From contig JACTUC010000012.1 in assembly GCA_015660995.1 (NCBI GenBank), forward strand, positions 1-44,259: DNA of 44,259 nt. The letters are read 5' to 3'. Both the position numbers and the translations under genes were made by a program. The DNA is from Candidatus Methanomethylicaceae archaeon (GTDB lineage Archaea; Thermoproteota; Methanomethylicia; Methanomethylicales; Methanomethylicaceae). Positions 40,897 through 44,259 of the stretch are shown piece after piece. Within the stretch, counting starts at the first letter, position 1. Every line of letters starts with the position of its first letter. Under the pieces are notes generated by a model. It did not search any database and was not told where the DNA came from. It saw nothing but the letters and a program-made list of their open reading frames with translations.

Positions 40897-41428
40897 GGGC
40901 TCTCCGCCTACCAAAGATTGCAAGTGCAATTATCAGTATTCCTAATACAATGAGAAAATATGGCCAGACCCCGATGGGGCTGAAAGCATCGCCCATTCCG
41001 ATCAGGAACACTATGGCGCCACCTATGAAGAAGCCTATGAACGGGTAGAAGTGGTTTCTGCGCATTGCCAGGACAAACCCTTCGAGCATGAGTATTACGC
41101 CCAGCCCCATGAGGAAGTAGGCCCACCAACCAGTGATGTAATGAGTCAAGGATAATGCGATCGACAGACCCAGCCAGATTATGATTATTCCTGCAAAGAC
41201 GGAGGCGACCCATCCTGCCCTTCCTCCCTTCTCCATCTTCTCGCCCTTTTCATGCTTCTCGTGCTTCTCCCCCTTCTCCTCCTGCTTCTCGCCCCTGTAG
41301 TAGGTTGGCGGAGGCGGTGGGACAGGTCCTGCGGACGCCTGAGCTACAGATCTCCCACACTTACTGCAGAATACCGCGTCCCCGCTAATGGGTGCTCCGC
41401 AGTTGGAGCAAAACTTCTGTTCGGACAT
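40886..41428 (-). CDS. Zinc-ribbon membrane protein with a charged repeat linker
   Basis: The 180-residue protein has an N-terminal zinc ribbon (CSNCGAPISGDAVFCSKCG), a Pro-rich stretch, a Lys-Glu linker with repeated EKGEKHEKHEK units, and four membrane helices. It is probably anchored in the membrane with the ribbon in the cytoplasm. The family is common but uncharacterised. ATG 41428 is the sensible start. No clear operon partner. Confidence 0.75.
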   Translation of the reverse strand: MSEQKFCSNCGAPISGDAVFCSKCGRSVAQASAGPVPPPPPTYYRGEKQEEKGEKHEKHEKGEKMEKGGRAGWVASVFAGIIIIWLGLSIALSLTHYITGWWAYFLMGLGVILMLEGFVLAMRRNHFYPFIGFFIGGAIVFLIGMGDAFSPIGVWPYFLIVLGILIIALAIFGRRRAPRP

Positions 41429-41517
41429 AGTGATCAATGATAAGTGGCTTCAGGTTCTATTTAGATTTTGCATCGTCGAGAGAAGTAGTAAGAAATGCAA
41501 GAAGGATAAAGGGGAGC

Positions 41518-43911
41518 CTATTCCTCGGATTTCAGCTCAAAGTCAATATCCTTTCCCTTCTTGGCAAAGAGCTCCATTATCACCTTCCGCTCCACTCCTG
41601 CAACGACCTTCCTAGTCCAGACCACCATGTCGGGGTTCACGCTCAGGCTGTCGATGCCGAGGCGGACCAAGAATTCGGAGAGCTCGGGGTACTGGCTCGG
41701 ACCCTGCCCACATATACTCACCGTCACGCCCTTGGAATGGGCGACCCTGATGAGATGCGAGATTGCCCTGAGAACTGCAGGGTCCCTCTCGTCGAAGTAC
41801 CTTGGATCCTGCCCTGGTAGTATGGGGGAGTCCCTGTCAACGCCCAGTGTCAGCTGCGTCAGATCGTTGCTGCCGACGCTGAAGCCATCGCAGAGCTTGG
41901 AGAACTCGTCAGCCATGAATATTATCGAGGGCACCTCTGCCATCAGCCAGACCTTGAAGTCCCTGTTCCTCTCGAGGCCCTCCTCCTTCATTATCTCGAG
42001 GCATTTTTCCACCTCCCAAGTGGCCCTGACAAACGGGAGCATTACGTAGACGTTCTTGAGCCCCCACTCCTCCCTGACGCGTTTTATGGCTCTGCACTCC
42101 AGCCTGAAACCTGGGGAGTAGAGTGGAGAGATATATCTGCTGACGCCCCTCCAGCCGATCATGGGGTTGCTCTCCTGCGGTTCGTACTTCTCACCACCCT
42201 TGAGCGAGCGGTACTCGTTGGTCTTGAAGTCACTGAACCTCACCACGAGCGGCCGCGGGTAGATCTCCCGTGCGATCCTCGAGACGCCGCTGGCGAGCTT
42301 GTCTATGAACTTCTCCTCCTGCTTGTTCTCGATCAGGTAAAGCGGGTGCTCGCCTATTACATCAGCTATGATGAACTCCACGCGCATGAGGCCTATTCCG
42401 TCGAACGGGAGGTTCTTGTACTTCTCGATCATGCCAGGCTCGCCGAGGTTCATGTAGATCTTAGTACCTGTCGGCGGGTAGTAGCCGGTGCCGTCCAAAA
42501 CTGTCGGCGCCACAGCCTGGGCTTTCTGCTCCGCAATGAGTGCGTCACCTTCGAAGACCATACCGTGGGTTGCGTCCACCGTTATCAGCTGCCCAGTCTT
42601 TATGACAGTGGTAGCAGTCCCAGTCCCGACCACACAGGGTATGCCCAGCTCCCTGCTGACTATTGCAGCGTGGCAGGTTATGCCTCCACTGTCCGTCACT
42701 ATCGCAAGCGACTTTCTCATGGCGGGAGCCCAGTCTGGCGAGGTCATCTCTGTCACGAGTATCTCGCCGTTCTGGAACTCGCTTATGTGCTTCGCGTCAA
42801 GAATGACGTGTGCTTTTCCTGCCACCATCCCTGGCGAGGCAGGTAGTCCTCTTAAAAGTCGCTTCTTTTCACCACTCATAGTTTTTACCTCTTCTTTTTT
42901 GGCATCTTTCTGAGACCAAACGGTCTCCGGTCTGGCCTGCACTATATACAGAACCCCGTCTTCTCCGTCGAGGGCCCATTCTATATCCATGGGTACCCCA
43001 TAGTGTTTTTCTATCTCGAAGGCGTACTTGCCCAGCAACAACGCCTGCTCATCTGTAAGGCACGGGCTCTCCATCATCTCCGCGGGAATCGGAACCTCTT
43101 TTATGAAGCCCCCGCCCTCCTCGGAGGGTGTCCTTACGGTCATTATCTCCTTCTTTGAGATCATCCTCTCTTTGATCGAGAGATCTGACTTGCTTATCAC
43201 GAACTGATCCGGCCTCACCCTGCCCTGGACTATGCTCTCGCCGACCCCCCAGGTCCCTTCTATTACAATGATGTCCCTGTTTCCTGTCGCAGGGTCGAGC
43301 GTAAATATGACCCCGGCTGCCTTGCTGCTGACCATCCGCTGCACAGCAACGCTGAGGTAGACCTTCGTCTCCTCGAACCCCTTCGCCTTACGGTAGGCAA
43401 TGGCTCTTGGCGTATACAGGGAGGAGAAACACTTAACCACGTACTTCAGCAGCTTCTTCTCGCCTTTGACGAACAGATAGGTGTCCTGCTGCCCAGCGAA
43501 GCTGGCGCCCGGCAGGTCCTCGGCTGTGGCACTACTCCTCACGGCTACAGTAGGGTCCTTTGTCTTCAGGCGCTGACCGAGCTCCCGATAGGATGCGAGA
43601 ATCTCTGCTTTGAGCTCTTCAGGGATTTTTGAGCTTTCCATGATCTTCCTTAGCTCTAAAGACGCATGCTCAAGGGATTCGCTGTTCTCTGTGTCCATCT
43701 TTGAGAGTATTCTTACGATATTGTCGGCAAGGTCGTTCTTCTGTATATAGAGCTTGTAACCATCGGCAGTTATCGCAAAGCCAGGTGGAACTGGCATCCC
43801 GAATGACAGAAGTTCGCCGAGGTTCGCATTCTTGCCCCCTACAAGGGCAACATCGCTTTTGCGGAGGGAGTCGAAATGAAGAATGAAGGAGGGTTTAACG
43901 GGCTTTGGCAT
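41518..43911 (-). CDS. ppsA: Phosphoenolpyruvate synthase
   Basis: The 797-residue protein has the full PEP synthase layout: an ATP-grasp domain (GGKNANLGELL, then VAVRSSATAEDLPGASFAGQQ), the swivelling phospho-His domain with GGITCHAAIVSRELGIPC, and the PEP/pyruvate barrel with GSNDLTQLTLGVDRD and the Cys of SICGQGPSQ. It makes PEP, AMP and phosphate from pyruvate and ATP, the entry to gluconeogenesis; some archaea run it in reverse in glycolysis. ATG 43911 has TTGGTG 6 bases ahead. Confidence 0.95.
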   Translation of the reverse strand: MPKPVKPSFILHFDSLRKSDVALVGGKNANLGELLSFGMPVPPGFAITADGYKLYIQKNDLADNIVRILSKMDTENSESLEHASLELRKIMESSKIPEELKAEILASYRELGQRLKTKDPTVAVRSSATAEDLPGASFAGQQDTYLFVKGEKKLLKYVVKCFSSLYTPRAIAYRKAKGFEETKVYLSVAVQRMVSSKAAGVIFTLDPATGNRDIIVIEGTWGVGESIVQGRVRPDQFVISKSDLSIKERMISKKEIMTVRTPSEEGGGFIKEVPIPAEMMESPCLTDEQALLLGKYAFEIEKHYGVPMDIEWALDGEDGVLYIVQARPETVWSQKDAKKEEVKTMSGEKKRLLRGLPASPGMVAGKAHVILDAKHISEFQNGEILVTEMTSPDWAPAMRKSLAIVTDSGGITCHAAIVSRELGIPCVVGTGTATTVIKTGQLITVDATHGMVFEGDALIAEQKAQAVAPTVLDGTGYYPPTGTKIYMNLGEPGMIEKYKNLPFDGIGLMRVEFIIADVIGEHPLYLIENKQEEKFIDKLASGVSRIAREIYPRPLVVRFSDFKTNEYRSLKGGEKYEPQESNPMIGWRGVSRYISPLYSPGFRLECRAIKRVREEWGLKNVYVMLPFVRATWEVEKCLEIMKEEGLERNRDFKVWLMAEVPSIIFMADEFSKLCDGFSVGSNDLTQLTLGVDRDSPILPGQDPRYFDERDPAVLRAISHLIRVAHSKGVTVSICGQGPSQYPELSEFLVRLGIDSLSVNPDMVVWTRKVVAGVERKVIMELFAKKGKDIDFELKSEE

Positions 43912-43945
43912 CGATAGCACCAAGTCATTTTAAGATTTCTTTTAT

Positions 43946-43955
43946 GAATATATAA
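43946..43955 (-). promoter_or_regulatory. TATA-like box for ppsA
   Basis: On the minus strand TTATATATTC lies 35-44 bases before the ppsA ATG, which leaves room for a short leader with the ribosome binding site. Confidence 0.45.
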
Positions 43956-44259
43956 AACCTTACCCATGATGCATTATAAATTGCTCCAGCAATCAATTAT
44001 GATATAACATTTGGACCGACATCAATGCTGAAATAGGATAAGCTACCCACATGACGCAACCAGCTTCGTCTCGTTAAATACTCTTTTTGCAGGTTTATGT
44101 TAATAATTCGAATGGTTGCGAAGATAAAGATAGACAAGAGTTTCATTGTTTTGCTCTTATTAACCGCCAAGAACAGGGATTAGGAAGTGTGTTATCAACT
44201 GTGGGTATATTCCGATCAAGAAGGAGATTATTGCCAAAACGAAAAGAGGAGATCGGAAG
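43956..44259. other. Window end with no supported gene
   Basis: AT-rich sequence. A frame opens at ATG 44112 and meets TAG at 44181 after 23 codons. The last 80 bases are open in other frames but lack a start, so a gene could continue past the window. Nothing can be supported here. Confidence 0.4.

Noticed and set aside
41200-41330. CTTCTC-type simple repeat in DNA.
   Set aside because: It is explained by the Lys-Glu-rich linker of the zinc-ribbon membrane protein.
44112-44183. Frame with in-frame TAG that could suggest pyrrolysine read-through.
   Set aside because: The frame is at the window edge, the peptide has no known motif, and no methylamine methyltransferase is present.
1-44259. Search for CRISPR arrays, complete insertion sequences and phage genes.
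   Set aside because: No regularly spaced repeats, transposase, integrase or phage structural motifs were seen.

Overview
The window looks archaeal. The evidence is a tetrahydromethanopterin-type MtrH methyltransferase, a TrmB-family regulator, a split LplA/LplB lipoate ligase next to two LipS-type radical SAM proteins, a four-subunit cytosolic (group 3b-like) NiFe hydrogenase, stand-alone Lrp ligand-binding (RAM) domains, AT-rich TATA-like boxes about 25 bases before some starts, and ribosome binding sites of the AAGGTGA/GGAGG type with frequent TTG and GTG starts. A TACK-type archaeon able to live anaerobically is my best guess. No rRNA or other lineage marker is present, so this stays an inference.

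Layout. 1-5.2 kb: a RAM protein, a small membrane protein, IMP dehydrogenase, an acetate-transporter-family protein and an NCS1 nucleobase permease, with AT-rich spacers carrying a 114-bp perfect direct repeat and fragments of a related repeat family. 5.2-8.0 kb: a soluble three-PAS histidine kinase and a REC-PAS response regulator. 8.5-9.6 kb: myo-inositol-1-phosphate synthase. 9.7-17.3 kb: a pyrimidine-degradation block, mainly on the minus strand. It holds PreT-like and PreA-like dihydropyrimidine dehydrogenase subunits, dihydropyrimidinase, an ornithine-carbamoyltransferase homologue without the ornithine loop, a duplicated-CCxxC protein, and nearby a HAD phosphatase and an AGXT2-like aminotransferase. 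17.3-20.3 kb: cupin, a TatD-like hydrolase broken by an in-frame TGA, thioredoxin, ACT-SerB and an ACT protein. 20.4-23.3 kb: a tightly coupled plus-strand operon of corrinoid protein, MetE-core protein, MtrH and two RAM proteins. 23.4-25.1 kb: endonuclease IV and a ProC-like protein. 25.2-28.8 kb: TrmB regulator plus the lipoate genes. 28.8-29.5 kb: a DUF6125-like protein and a tRNA-like remnant. 29.5-36.3 kb: flavin reductase-like protein, hydrogenase alpha, delta, gamma and beta, a maturation protease, and a CoA-disulfide/NADPH sulfur reductase-like enzyme. 36.6-44.3 kb: small proteins, membrane proteins, a short GH3-like protein, a zinc-ribbon membrane protein and PEP synthase.

Two candidate systems stand out. 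First, the pyrimidine block lacks a visible beta-ureidopropionase and has a carbamoyltransferase homologue instead. The intermediate N-carbamoyl-beta-alanine could be split by phosphate into beta-alanine and carbamoyl phosphate, which would save ATP. Second, the corrinoid/MetE-core/MtrH operon looks like a three-piece methionine synthase that carries methyl groups from methyl-tetrahydromethanopterin through a corrinoid protein to homocysteine, with two small RAM proteins as possible sensors. Both are inferences from motifs and gene order.
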